Below are positions 16,768-24,172 of a DNA stretch of 64,000 bases, one piece after another. The notes beneath the pieces were generated by a model. It made no database searches and was not told where the DNA came from. It saw only the letters and a list, made by a program, of their open reading frames with translations. The translations under genes were made by a program, and so were the position numbers. This DNA is from Saccharofermentans sp. (GTDB lineage: Bacteria; Bacillota; Clostridia; Saccharofermentanales; Saccharofermentanaceae). The stretch lies in NCBI GenBank assembly GCA_024683485.1, contig JAIKYD010000107.1:62001-126000 (forward strand). Direction: 5' to 3'. Numbering within the stretch: the first letter of the stretch is position 1; every line of letters starts with the position of its first letter.

Positions 16768-17895
16768 ATGTATGATTTTGACAGCATAGTAAACAGAAAT
16801 ACACCTGACGATATCAAATATGAGCAGATAAAAGGAATCAACGATCTGATCCCTATGTGGGTTGCAGATATGGATTTCAAAAGCCCGCCTGAAGTCATAG
16901 ATGAACTGGTCCGTGTTGCTTCAAACGGGATATATGGATATTCAGAAGCTGATAAATCTTACGATGAAGCGGTAATAAACTGGTTCGGCAAACGGTTTGA
17001 CTGGAATGTAACAAGTGATCAGATCATTAAACTCCCGGGAGTTGTCCTTGCGATCTCCTATGCTATCCGCGTGCTTACTAACGAGAACGACCACGTCATG
17101 ATCTTTGAGCCTGTTTACGGACCATTCAGACGCTGTGTTGAAGGCAATGACAGGAAACTCACAGTTGAAGAACTGAAGATCGTAAACGGTCATTTTGAAA
17201 TCAATTTTGAAGAGATGGAAAGAAAGATCATAGAAGATAATGTAAAACTTCTAATATGGTGTTCTCCCCACAATCCCGGTGGCAGGGTCTGGTCCGAAAA
17301 AGAACTCCGTTCGGTTTCTGACATCTGCAAAAAGCATGGTGTCTTTATTGTGAGCGACGAGATACATGCAGACCTTACTTTGTATGGCAAAAAACATATC
17401 CCGATGGCAAAGATTGCAGGTGATGACTGTGTTGTACTGACTGCACCCACAAAGACATTCAATATTGCAGGAATCCAGGCAGCGAATATCATCTCAGGCA
17501 ACCGCGCAGTTCTGCGCAGGATCGACCGGGAGGCTGTAACAACAGGGGCTTTTGGACTTAACAAGATGGGTATTGCCGCCACAAGAGCAGCCTACATATA
17601 CGGAGAACCATGGCTGAATGAACTTCTGTCTTACATTGAAGGCAACATTGATCTTCTGCGTGAAGAACTGAAAGATACCGGACTTGTCATGATGGAACCA
17701 GAAGGAACATACCTCGTATGGATCGATGCCTCCGCTTATCCGGACCTCGCGGAAAGACTCCTCAAAGAAGCCCATGTCCGCGTTTCCGAAGGAAGTTTCT
17801 TCGGCTCTTGCGGCAATAACTTTATAAGGCTTAATGTTGCATGTCCGAGGAGTATCCTTAAGGAAGCTCTTCAGAGGATAAGAGCAATCCTGTAA
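16768..17895 (+). CDS. PatB/MalY-family C-S beta-lyase (aminotransferase fold I)
   Basis: The 375-residue protein shows the PLP-dependent fold-type I class II aminotransferase pattern. It opens with the MalY/PatB signature (IPMWVADMDFKSPPEV). The substrate/cofactor segment is CSPHNPGGRVW, then SDEIHADL, and the PLP lysine lies in APTKTFNIAGI. PatB/MalY enzymes split cystathionine or cysteine conjugates into a thiol, pyruvate and ammonia; some also act as regulators. GGAGGGG precedes the ATG, and a TATAAT at 16741-16746 is a likely -10 box. It stands alone between minus-strand genes. Length fits the family. Confidence 0.92.
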   Translation: MYDFDSIVNRNTPDDIKYEQIKGINDLIPMWVADMDFKSPPEVIDELVRVASNGIYGYSEADKSYDEAVINWFGKRFDWNVTSDQIIKLPGVVLAISYAIRVLTNENDHVMIFEPVYGPFRRCVEGNDRKLTVEELKIVNGHFEINFEEMERKIIEDNVKLLIWCSPHNPGGRVWSEKELRSVSDICKKHGVFIVSDEIHADLTLYGKKHIPMAKIAGDDCVVLTAPTKTFNIAGIQAANIISGNRAVLRRIDREAVTTGAFGLNKMGIAATRAAYIYGEPWLNELLSYIEGNIDLLREELKDTGLVMMEPEGTYLVWIDASAYPDLAERLLKEAHVRVSEGSFFGSCGNNFIRLNVACPRSILKEALQRIRAIL

Positions 17896-17922
17896 CAGGA
17901 TCTGTAATCACACCTGGAAAGA

Positions 17923-18354
17923 TCAATCAGTCCCGGACGTCTCCATGGTCTGGAGATACGATTTGGCTTCCTCGGCTTTGGCCATATATTTGTTAACCTG
18001 TGGAACGAGGATTGCTCCCATGACGAATATACTGAGTATTGTTCCTGCGATTGAAAGAATAAGTCCGGTTACCGCCGCGCCTTTAGCACGGGAATTCTTC
18101 TTAGCAATACCGGCTATCGAGAAGATAAGTCCCAGCAGTCCTGTGAGTACCGGGAGGCCAGGGACCCAGCAAAATACTATGGTAAGTATTCCCATTACAA
18201 GTCCTGCTATGGCTATTCCGTTAGGGCGTTTCTCAGGCTGGGTTTCAACAACAGGCGCAGGTGCCGGAGCAGAAGGATCCGGAACAGGTGTTCCGCAGTT
18301 GGAGCAGACGGTGCGCTTGCTGGGTATATATGAACCGCATTTATTACAATACAT
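17923..18354 (-). CDS. Zinc-ribbon, DUF4190-type membrane protein
   Basis: The 143-residue protein starts with a CNKCG...CSNCG zinc ribbon (about 3-22) and a proline/alanine-rich linker. Two hydrophobic hairpins follow (GIAIAGLVMGILTIVF, then GAAVTGLILSIAGTILSI), the pattern of DUF4190 proteins. The C-terminal 30 residues are charged and helical. DUF4190 proteins are small membrane proteins without a known function. AAGGAG before the ATG supports the start. It converges with the C-S lyase gene. Confidence 0.8.
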   Translation of the reverse strand: MYCNKCGSYIPSKRTVCSNCGTPVPDPSAPAPAPVVETQPEKRPNGIAIAGLVMGILTIVFCWVPGLPVLTGLLGLIFSIAGIAKKNSRAKGAAVTGLILSIAGTILSIFVMGAILVPQVNKYMAKAEEAKSYLQTMETSGTD

Positions 18355-18628
18355 AAGATTTCTCCTTGGTATAGATTTTCGCGAACAACGCTAAATAATT
18401 ATCAAACTTTAATACATTAACATATTGGTCTTCAGATGTATTCATCAATCTATTACAAGACCTTCATAGATTCTTAAATCATTCACATATTTCAGATGCT
18501 ACAATTAAGACAGTTTTCAATCCTTCTATGAAGATGTATTTAGCAATTGACGAAGCTCCCGGTATTTCTCTCCTTTCTTACGGGAGCTTTTTCATTGCTT
18601 ACCAGGCTTCAGGACTGAGCGTTTTGAG
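18355..18628. other. AT-rich intergenic region with a plus-strand terminator
   Basis: This stretch holds no open frame with a ribosome site. On the plus strand AAGCTCCCG (18553-18561) pairs with CGGGAGCTT (18581-18589), followed by TTTTTC. That is a textbook terminator, but no plus-strand gene precedes it closer than 17895. A short RNA starting around 18500 (after a TACAAT at 18500-18505) is possible but not supported by a good -35 box. On the minus strand the stem has no T-tract. Confidence 0.45.
18553..18594 (+). terminator. Intrinsic terminator without an obvious gene
   Basis: A perfect 9-bp stem (18553-18561 with 18581-18589), a 19-base loop and TTTTTC tail point to the plus strand. Genes on both sides are on the minus strand, so it would end an unannotated plus-strand transcript or read-through from the C-S lyase gene. 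Confidence 0.7.
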
Positions 18629-19924
18629 TTATTCCGCCTTGTAAGCAGTGTGTGAACCGACATATTCAAACTTATCGGGATCACCGGAAGCGAATGTGCG
18701 CTTGTAGCCCTTGCCGTATTCCAAATACTCCTTATCCACTGTGTAGTACAGCAGCATAACTGTACCGGGTTCAGGTGCGGAACCATCAGTATACAGAACA
18801 CTGTTTATCGCCTTATCCGTATAAGTAATAATCTGACCGTCCGCTGTATATGTCACGGTATCCACAACACCTGTCTCATAATACCATTCCCCCGATATAT
18901 TGAGCTTATCAACGTAAAGTGACTCGATCATCTCATCGGTTACCTGTGTCCGTGTGCTCTCCGTAACGCCATTGAGCTTCTCGATGGCAGGATTCCACTT
19001 TGTCTCAACTGTCATTCCCTCAGCCGCTCCTATAGCAACATAGATGCCCATTCCGACCGCAACTCCGATACACGCCACTGCCATAAAGATCTTGAAGACC
19101 AGTGCGCCCGGATGAGTCATTACCGGAGACATGATGTTCTCGGGATGCCTTGGATCGACCTTGATCGGAACTGACTGTCCCAAAACAATATCTGAATCCT
19201 CTTTAGTTACAAATTCATCCCATACAGCTTCATATTGAACTCCGTCAACAGAATAACTGAACAACGGGGAAATACATATGAATGTGAAGCTTCCGTGGTT
19301 CTCACCTGTTTCACGGTTAACATAACGAACATAACCTGAACAAGTTGCATTAACTTCCTTGGTGTAGATCAATTTCCCGGAAACAGCTTTAAGGATACTT
19401 ACAACAAGTAAGACCAAACCAGCGATCCCGAATACAAGAACAAAGATCAGGATAAAAAACTCCGCTTCACCAAAATGGCTTCTGAATATAATGAGAAGCA
19501 GAATCAGGAACGAAGCAAGTGCTATTCCTGTTCCCATTATCCTGTTAAAGAAAGCTTTGCTGGTTGATTCGACGATCTCACCTTTTCCGGATATAGCTAT
19601 TGATATACCTGCAAACAGCATAACCGCGCACGCTATATATCCGAATAGCAATATCTGCTTGCAGATAAGTGAGATTATAAGAGCAGCGAAAATAACGATT
19701 CCGCAGGCAAGTCCGATCATGCCTTTTTTCCGTCTGGATTCCTGCTGTTCAGGTGTGCCGGTCTCCTTAACGCCGTAGAACTTCGAATTTATGTCGCGGA
19801 CATCAGTGGTAAACATACTCTTGCAGAGCTCGTTATATTCCTCCACAAGTCTGTAATACTCTTCCCGGCTGAGATACTGCTCTTCGCTGAACTGCCACTG
19901 GGGGTTATCCCTGTTATAAAACAT
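18629..19924 (-). CDS. Multi-pass membrane protein with DUF3592-like domain
   Basis: The start is ATG 19924, eight bases after GGGAGG; the frame to 19948 lacks a site. The 431-residue protein has an N-terminal charged region, several membrane helices between about 70 and 195, and an external or cytoplasmic domain. That domain (SYSVDGVQYEAVWDEF and VPIKVDPRHPENIMSP) matches the DUF3592 pattern. A further helix at about 290 and a C-terminal globular part follow. DUF3592 proteins have no known function. It is monocistronic on the minus strand. Confidence 0.65.
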   Translation of the reverse strand: MFYNRDNPQWQFSEEQYLSREEYYRLVEEYNELCKSMFTTDVRDINSKFYGVKETGTPEQQESRRKKGMIGLACGIVIFAALIISLICKQILLFGYIACAVMLFAGISIAISGKGEIVESTSKAFFNRIMGTGIALASFLILLLIIFRSHFGEAEFFILIFVLVFGIAGLVLLVVSILKAVSGKLIYTKEVNATCSGYVRYVNRETGENHGSFTFICISPLFSYSVDGVQYEAVWDEFVTKEDSDIVLGQSVPIKVDPRHPENIMSPVMTHPGALVFKIFMAVACIGVAVGMGIYVAIGAAEGMTVETKWNPAIEKLNGVTESTRTQVTDEMIESLYVDKLNISGEWYYETGVVDTVTYTADGQIITYTDKAINSVLYTDGSAPEPGTVMLLYYTVDKEYLEYGKGYKRTFASGDPDKFEYVGSHTAYKAE

Positions 19925-20045
19925 ATGCCATTCCTCCCTTAATTCCAAAAGGAATTATAGCATATTTACAAACATCTTTTACATTTTGGGACAGTGAACA
20001 AGAAGACAAACTCCTCAGGTAATAACGTAAAAAAACGTAGAAGAA

Positions 20046-20078
20046 AATTATAAAGGCTGCCCTGTTTTTGAGCAGCCT
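20046..20078 (-). terminator. Intrinsic terminator for the HEAT-repeat gene
   Basis: On the minus strand AGGCTGC (20078..20072) pairs with GCAGCCT (20060..20054), followed by TTATAATTTTC. It lies about 45 bases after the HEAT-repeat gene and shares the GGCTG/CAGCC arms seen in other terminators here. Confidence 0.75.
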
Positions 20079-20121
20079 GTGACAATTCTGATTAAAAAAG
20101 TAAAGTAACCTTTCCGCTTGG

Positions 20122-20469
20122 TTAATAGGTAATTACGTTGTCCTTCAATTTCTCGTATGCCTTCTTGGCAATTTCCCTTGCATTAGGATCGGGATCTGCC
20201 AAAGCCAGTTTCCTTATGTACTCTTCGCAATTCTTGGCATGTATCTCAGTTGCGGAGTTGATCGCAGTAGCTCTTACCATAGGAGAAGGATCACGTATAA
20301 GTTCAATCAGACCCATACCCGAGTCATAGGTGGGGATCATACCCAGAGCCATTGCTACTGCAATTCTTACATCATCACTTGGATTGTCTAAATATTTAAG
20401 TATTGCGCCGAGTTTTTGTTTGGATCCTAGCTTAAGTATCTTATCTCTTAAAGCGTCTTCACGTGCCAT
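20122..20469 (-). CDS. HEAT-repeat protein (copy 2)
   Basis: The 115-residue protein is a close paralogue of the gene at 12563. The blocks DKILKLGSKQKLGA, ALGMIPTYDSGM and VRATA are identical, and HEAT-type repeats are visible as DDVRIAVAMALGMI and PSPMVRATAINSATEI. The two copies lie about 7.2 kb apart on the same strand with unrelated genes between, so this is a dispersed rather than tandem duplication. A GGAGT-type site precedes the ATG, and TATAAT at 20512..20507 may be the -10 box. Probable protein-protein interaction module; partner unknown. Confidence 0.8.
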   Translation of the reverse strand: MAREDALRDKILKLGSKQKLGAILKYLDNPSDDVRIAVAMALGMIPTYDSGMGLIELIRDPSPMVRATAINSATEIHAKNCEEYIRKLALADPDPNAREIAKKAYEKLKDNVITY

Positions 20470-20712
20470 ATGTTTCAGACTCCTGCCTTCATCAATTACG
20501 TTACATATTATAGGTCAATCGAATGTGGCTGGGTTGAACAAATTTTGCTCTATTTTCAGATTTCCAAATCCTCAAAAACCATATTATTTGGCAATTTTCT
20601 GTCAGGCAATATAGCACTTTTGGTCAAATGGCGGTTTTTAGGGTCTATTTTTTCCGCAAATATGGCAAAAAGACACTTATTAACTTATGGTGCACGGTCT
20701 GCACCTCAGTCA
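20470..20712. other. Intergenic region without a visible gene
   Basis: This AT-rich stretch separates the HEAT-repeat gene from the leader-peptide remnant. It carries a TATAAT on the minus strand (20512..20507) that may serve the HEAT gene. A TTGACC next to it is too close to act as the -35 box. No open frame with a ribosome site, no strong hairpin and no RNA gene was found. Confidence 0.5.
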
Positions 20713-20930
20713 TTAGGATACCCCGTAGACTTCCTTGATGATCAGGATAATATCCTCTTTGGTATTCTTTCCCGGGATAAAGAAGTATCTGGGCAACAGA
20801 TCCAGTGCCCTATCCAAAGACCAGTTATTGTCTTTCCGCTCCTGGGCTGTCTCACGTGCTGTTTATTTATCTCTTCAACAGTAACTGACGGGGCATCATA
20901 AACCGTGCCGCCTGCAACCTTGTCCAGCAT
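20713..20930 (-). pseudogene. Frameshifted remnant of a double-glycine leader peptide gene
   Basis: Reading from ATG 20930, the frame starts SEMLDKVAGGTVYDAP (S and E precede the ATG), again a double-glycine leader pattern, and continues TVEEINKQ. After that the natural continuation lies in another frame (ARETAQERKDNNWSLDRALD, then LLPRYFFIPGKNTKEDIILI), ending at TAA 20715..20713. The two halves differ by one base of phase, and each frame hits noise or a stop beyond the junction near 20855. The ATG has no ribosome site and the usual longer leader start is missing. I read this as a decayed gene about 72 codons long downstream of the TrmH gene. Confidence 0.5.
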
Positions 20931-20962
20931 CTCACTGTTAATATGTCGTAAATCTCAAAAAA

Positions 20963-21808
20963 CTATTTCATCAGCTCCCAGAAACTGATAGCGCTGGCCG
21001 CAGCCACATTTAAAGAATCCACACCATGGTACATCGGGATCATGACACGGTAATCGCTCGCTGCAATGACTTCCTTTGGAAGGCCAGTCCCTTCTGTGCC
21101 GAGCAGAACAGCTATCTTCTCATTTGAACGGATCTCATCATTGTCAACACTGGTTGAATCATCTGTCAATGCCATGGCAACCGTCTTAAACCCGTATGAA
21201 CCAAGGAGCTTCATCATCGCAAGTCCTTCAGAATCCTCAAGTGAAGCCTGTGCCCACGGGATCTGAAAGACGGTGCCCATACTGACTCTTGCAGTGCGTC
21301 GGGTAAGAGGGTCAACCGAGGCATGGGTAAGGAGAACCCCATCCATTCCGAGAGCAGCCGCTGACCTGAAGATCGCTCCGACATTTACAGGATTAACCAC
21401 GTCAAACAGAACTGCGATACGCCGTTTGTCCTTACAGAAATCCTCCACACAGGTCTCAGGTTTCCTCCTGAGTGTCATCCAGAGTCCCCTGACCAACGTG
21501 TGACCGGTAAGGTTAATCAGGATCTCACGCTCCGCAATATAAACCGGGATAGTGTCAAGCTTCTCTCTGCCACAGTACTTTCCGACTGCATCGAGAACAG
21601 GACCTGCTTCAACCTCAAGACGGCCCTTCTCCACAAGCATCGACAGCGGTTCGTATCCGGCCTCAAGGGCACGGAGTATCACATTTGCACTCTCTGCAAG
21701 GAATATCCCTTCATCAGGCTCATAATATGTTCTCAATTGGCGCTCGGTTGTCCTGGCGAAAACATCCATCTCCGGCGCATTTATATCTTTTATCCCGATA
21801 AGATTCAT
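20963..21808 (-). CDS. TrmH/SpoU-family RNA 2'-O-methyltransferase
   Basis: The 281-residue protein carries all three SPOUT motifs. Motif 1 is NPVNVGAIFRSAAALGMDG. Motif 2 is LLGTEGTGLPKEV. Motif 3 is IPMYHGVDSLNVAAASAI, with the knotted cofactor-binding loop. The N-terminal 110 residues form an RNA-binding region. These enzymes use S-adenosylmethionine to methylate ribose 2'-hydroxyls in tRNA or rRNA; the target is not predictable. The start overlaps the end region of the upstream lipoprotein gene (7-base gap) with only a weak ribosome site, which suggests coupling. Confidence 0.9.
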   Translation of the reverse strand: MNLIGIKDINAPEMDVFARTTERQLRTYYEPDEGIFLAESANVILRALEAGYEPLSMLVEKGRLEVEAGPVLDAVGKYCGREKLDTIPVYIAEREILINLTGHTLVRGLWMTLRRKPETCVEDFCKDKRRIAVLFDVVNPVNVGAIFRSAAALGMDGVLLTHASVDPLTRRTARVSMGTVFQIPWAQASLEDSEGLAMMKLLGSYGFKTVAMALTDDSTSVDNDEIRSNEKIAVLLGTEGTGLPKEVIAASDYRVMIPMYHGVDSLNVAAASAISFWELMK

Positions 21809-21815
21809 TGCTGCA

Positions 21816-22304
21816 TTACCAGCCGTACGAGAAGCATTTCGGATCCATACCCGGGAAATATTTTTCTATCCTGTCCCAAAAGTCCTTATCCATATCTTCT
21901 ATATAATCACGCTTTATTCTGTTATCACCGTCATAGTCAGCATCATAAGGAGCTTTACTGTGAACAAGACAGGTGCAGTCATAGATCAGATAAGTTCCGT
22001 CAGACAACGTAAGTTCAATACCGTACTGTCCACTGTAGAAATAATCCGTATGTCCAAAATGGCTGGCTATGGGAGTTTTCCTGATCTCTTCAACAAGAGC
22101 GTCAAGCTGATCTTCGGGTGCCTCAATCTCGATCAATTCATAATCTTTATTATTTTTGGTCCAGACTCTTGCCGCCACGACATTCTCATCATTACCTAAA
22201 TATTCCAGAAGGTTCTCGCTGGATTTGACAGGCTCGAAAAGAAAACATCCGCCTAATGAAAGAACAACCAGGACCAACATAATTGCCGCTATAATTCTAT
22301 TCAT
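21816..22304 (-). CDS. Lipoprotein of unknown function
   Basis: The start is taken at ATG 22304 (MNRIIAAIMLVLVV), because the signal peptide begins there and CGGGG lies just upstream; the frame extends to 22334. The lipobox LGGC places the mature protein on the outer membrane face. The rest (about 140 residues) has a repeating pattern of strands with an aspartate-rich stretch (YDADYDGDNRIKRDYIEDMD) that could bind calcium. No family was recognised. It probably forms a two-gene unit with the TrmH gene, 7 bases downstream. Confidence 0.65.
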   Translation of the reverse strand: MNRIIAAIMLVLVVLSLGGCFLFEPVKSSENLLEYLGNDENVVAARVWTKNNKDYELIEIEAPEDQLDALVEEIRKTPIASHFGHTDYFYSGQYGIELTLSDGTYLIYDCTCLVHSKAPYDADYDGDNRIKRDYIEDMDKDFWDRIEKYFPGMDPKCFSYGW

Positions 22305-22421
22305 ACCTATACCCCGTTTCTTGACTGGATACACCGGTTCTATATCAAACTATACTTCTCGCAATTCTTGAAAACAAGGGCAAAAAATGGTATTAGATAT
22401 TGGTGTTTCAAGGTAGCCTGT

Positions 22422-23774
22422 ATGAAAAAGTATAAAACGCAATTCGACATGATGACACAACAGACTATACCGAGCCTGATAGTCAAGCTAGGTATTCCGA
22501 CGATGATCAGCATGTTTGTCACCACCCTCTACAACATGGCGGATTCCTACTTTGTAGGTCAGATAAACACATCTGCAAGCGGTGCAACAAGTGTTGTTTT
22601 GGGACTTATGGCAATACTGCAGGCGATGGGGTTTATGTTCGGACACGGAAGCGGAAGCATAATAAGCAGGAAACTCGGACAGAAGGATATCGAGAGCGCA
22701 AGGACTTTCTCGGCAACGGGTTTCTACTCTGCGCTGTTTGCGGGATTTACTATCCTTATACTCGGAAGCCTGTTTCTCACACCGCTTATGCTTCTTCTCG
22801 GCAGCACAGACACCATACTTCCCTATGCGAAAACATATGCGATATGCATCCTCTGCGCTGCTCCTGCTTTGGTATCGAGCTGTGTAATGAACAATATCCT
22901 GAGATATGAGGGCCAGGCGTTTTTTGCCATGATAGGCCTCACTTCCGGCGGTATCGTAAATATCTTTCTTGATGCTCTTTTCATGCAGAAGATGAACATG
23001 GGGATCCTTGGAGCAGGGCTTGCAACAGCAATCTCGCAATATCTGTCATGGTTCCTTCTGCTCACTATGTTCCTGCTTAAAAAGACACAGACTTCGCTGT
23101 CCTTCAAATATGTAAGATTCAATATCTCAACGCTGGGCAACATCGTAACGACAGGTCTTCCGAGCCTTGCGCGCCAAGGGCTTGCCAGCATCTCGACAAT
23201 GCTCCTCAACAATGCAGCAGGTGTTTACGGCGATGCGGCAATAGCAGCGATGGGTATCGCAGGCAGGATCAGCATGTTCATCTTCAGTGCCGCACTAGGC
23301 ATAGGACAGGGGTTCCAGCCGGTTGCGGGATTTAATTTCGGAGCAAAAAAATACAGCAGAGTGCGTCAGGGATTCTTTTTCACTTTATCTTTCGGATCGG
23401 TAATGCTCGGCATCGCGGCTATTGCAGTATACTTTAACGCCGGGGCATGCATCCAGGTGTTCAGGAATGACCCCGAGGTCATCAGGATAGGAATACCTGC
23501 TCTGCACGCCCAGTGCATCGGTCTGTTCTTCGTACCTTTCCAGGTATGCAACAATATGATGTTCCAGAGTATAGGTTATAAGTTCAACGCAACGTTTCTT
23601 TCATCCTTAAGGAACGGTCTTTGCTTCATTCCAATACTTCTTGCTGCCAGCTGGCTGTTTGGCCTTGCCGGAATACAGGTGGCCCAGGCCATAGCTGATG
23701 TTATTACATGCCTTGCGTGCATACCATTTACTGTCAGTTTTTTCAGGAAGATATCGAGAGAGGAACTGTCTTAG
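22422..23774 (+). CDS. MATE-family multidrug exporter
   Basis: The start is ATG 22422 (MKKYKTQFDMMTQQTIPSL), with AAGG eight bases upstream; a TTG at 22368 would add 18 unrelated residues. The 450-residue protein has the twelve-helix MATE layout and typical family sequences: LVTTLYNMADSYFVGQ near the N-terminus and FQPVAGFNFGAKKY in the middle. MATE proteins export cationic drugs or metabolites, using proton or sodium gradients. The substrate is unknown. A second MATE gene lies at 43492. It is a single-gene unit. Confidence 0.9.
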   Translation: MKKYKTQFDMMTQQTIPSLIVKLGIPTMISMFVTTLYNMADSYFVGQINTSASGATSVVLGLMAILQAMGFMFGHGSGSIISRKLGQKDIESARTFSATGFYSALFAGFTILILGSLFLTPLMLLLGSTDTILPYAKTYAICILCAAPALVSSCVMNNILRYEGQAFFAMIGLTSGGIVNIFLDALFMQKMNMGILGAGLATAISQYLSWFLLLTMFLLKKTQTSLSFKYVRFNISTLGNIVTTGLPSLARQGLASISTMLLNNAAGVYGDAAIAAMGIAGRISMFIFSAALGIGQGFQPVAGFNFGAKKYSRVRQGFFFTLSFGSVMLGIAAIAVYFNAGACIQVFRNDPEVIRIGIPALHAQCIGLFFVPFQVCNNMMFQSIGYKFNATFLSSLRNGLCFIPILLAASWLFGLAGIQVAQAIADVITCLACIPFTVSFFRKISREELS

Positions 23775-23815
23775 TTCCAGGCCGCTCAGTTACAGCGCAT
23801 GCAGGAGTGTTGACT

Positions 23816-24172
23816 CTAATATCCGCCGACAACAGCCACGGATTCACCGTCACTGTCAATTAACTCAAATGCATTGATCCCTACCATATCCTTATCTTCA
23901 TCAACGATTATGTGACAATATATAAGTTTCTTATAAACAATGCCTTCATCTTCAACATCATAATTGTCTTTGGTATCTTCAGCGAACAGATCCACAAGCT
24001 TGTCAATATCCTCGTTCTTTATATACTTGAACACTTTAAGTGCTGTTTTGCGTTCCTGACGGCGCGGCTTGGCATCAGCACCGATATAGCAGCTGCACAG
24101 ACAGGCAGCAGTAAACACACACAATAACAAGGCAAGCAGTCTTTTCAGGCATTGTCCTCTTAGTCGAACCAT
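23816..24172 (-). CDS. Small lipoprotein
   Basis: The 118-residue protein has a basic N-terminus, a hydrophobic stretch and a lipobox (CLCSC). The mature part is short: a helix ending KNEDIDKLVDLFAEDT, then a strand-rich end. The helix motif recalls DUF5104 lipoproteins of Clostridia, but this is only a resemblance. Its start codon lies inside the end of the GGDEF/EAL gene (13-base overlap), so translation is coupled to it. A role in the envelope next to the cyclic-di-GMP phosphodiesterase is inferred from position. Confidence 0.6.
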   Translation of the reverse strand: MVRLRGQCLKRLLALLLCVFTAACLCSCYIGADAKPRRQERKTALKVFKYIKNEDIDKLVDLFAEDTKDNYDVEDEGIVYKKLIYCHIIVDEDKDMVGINAFELIDSDGESVAVVGGY

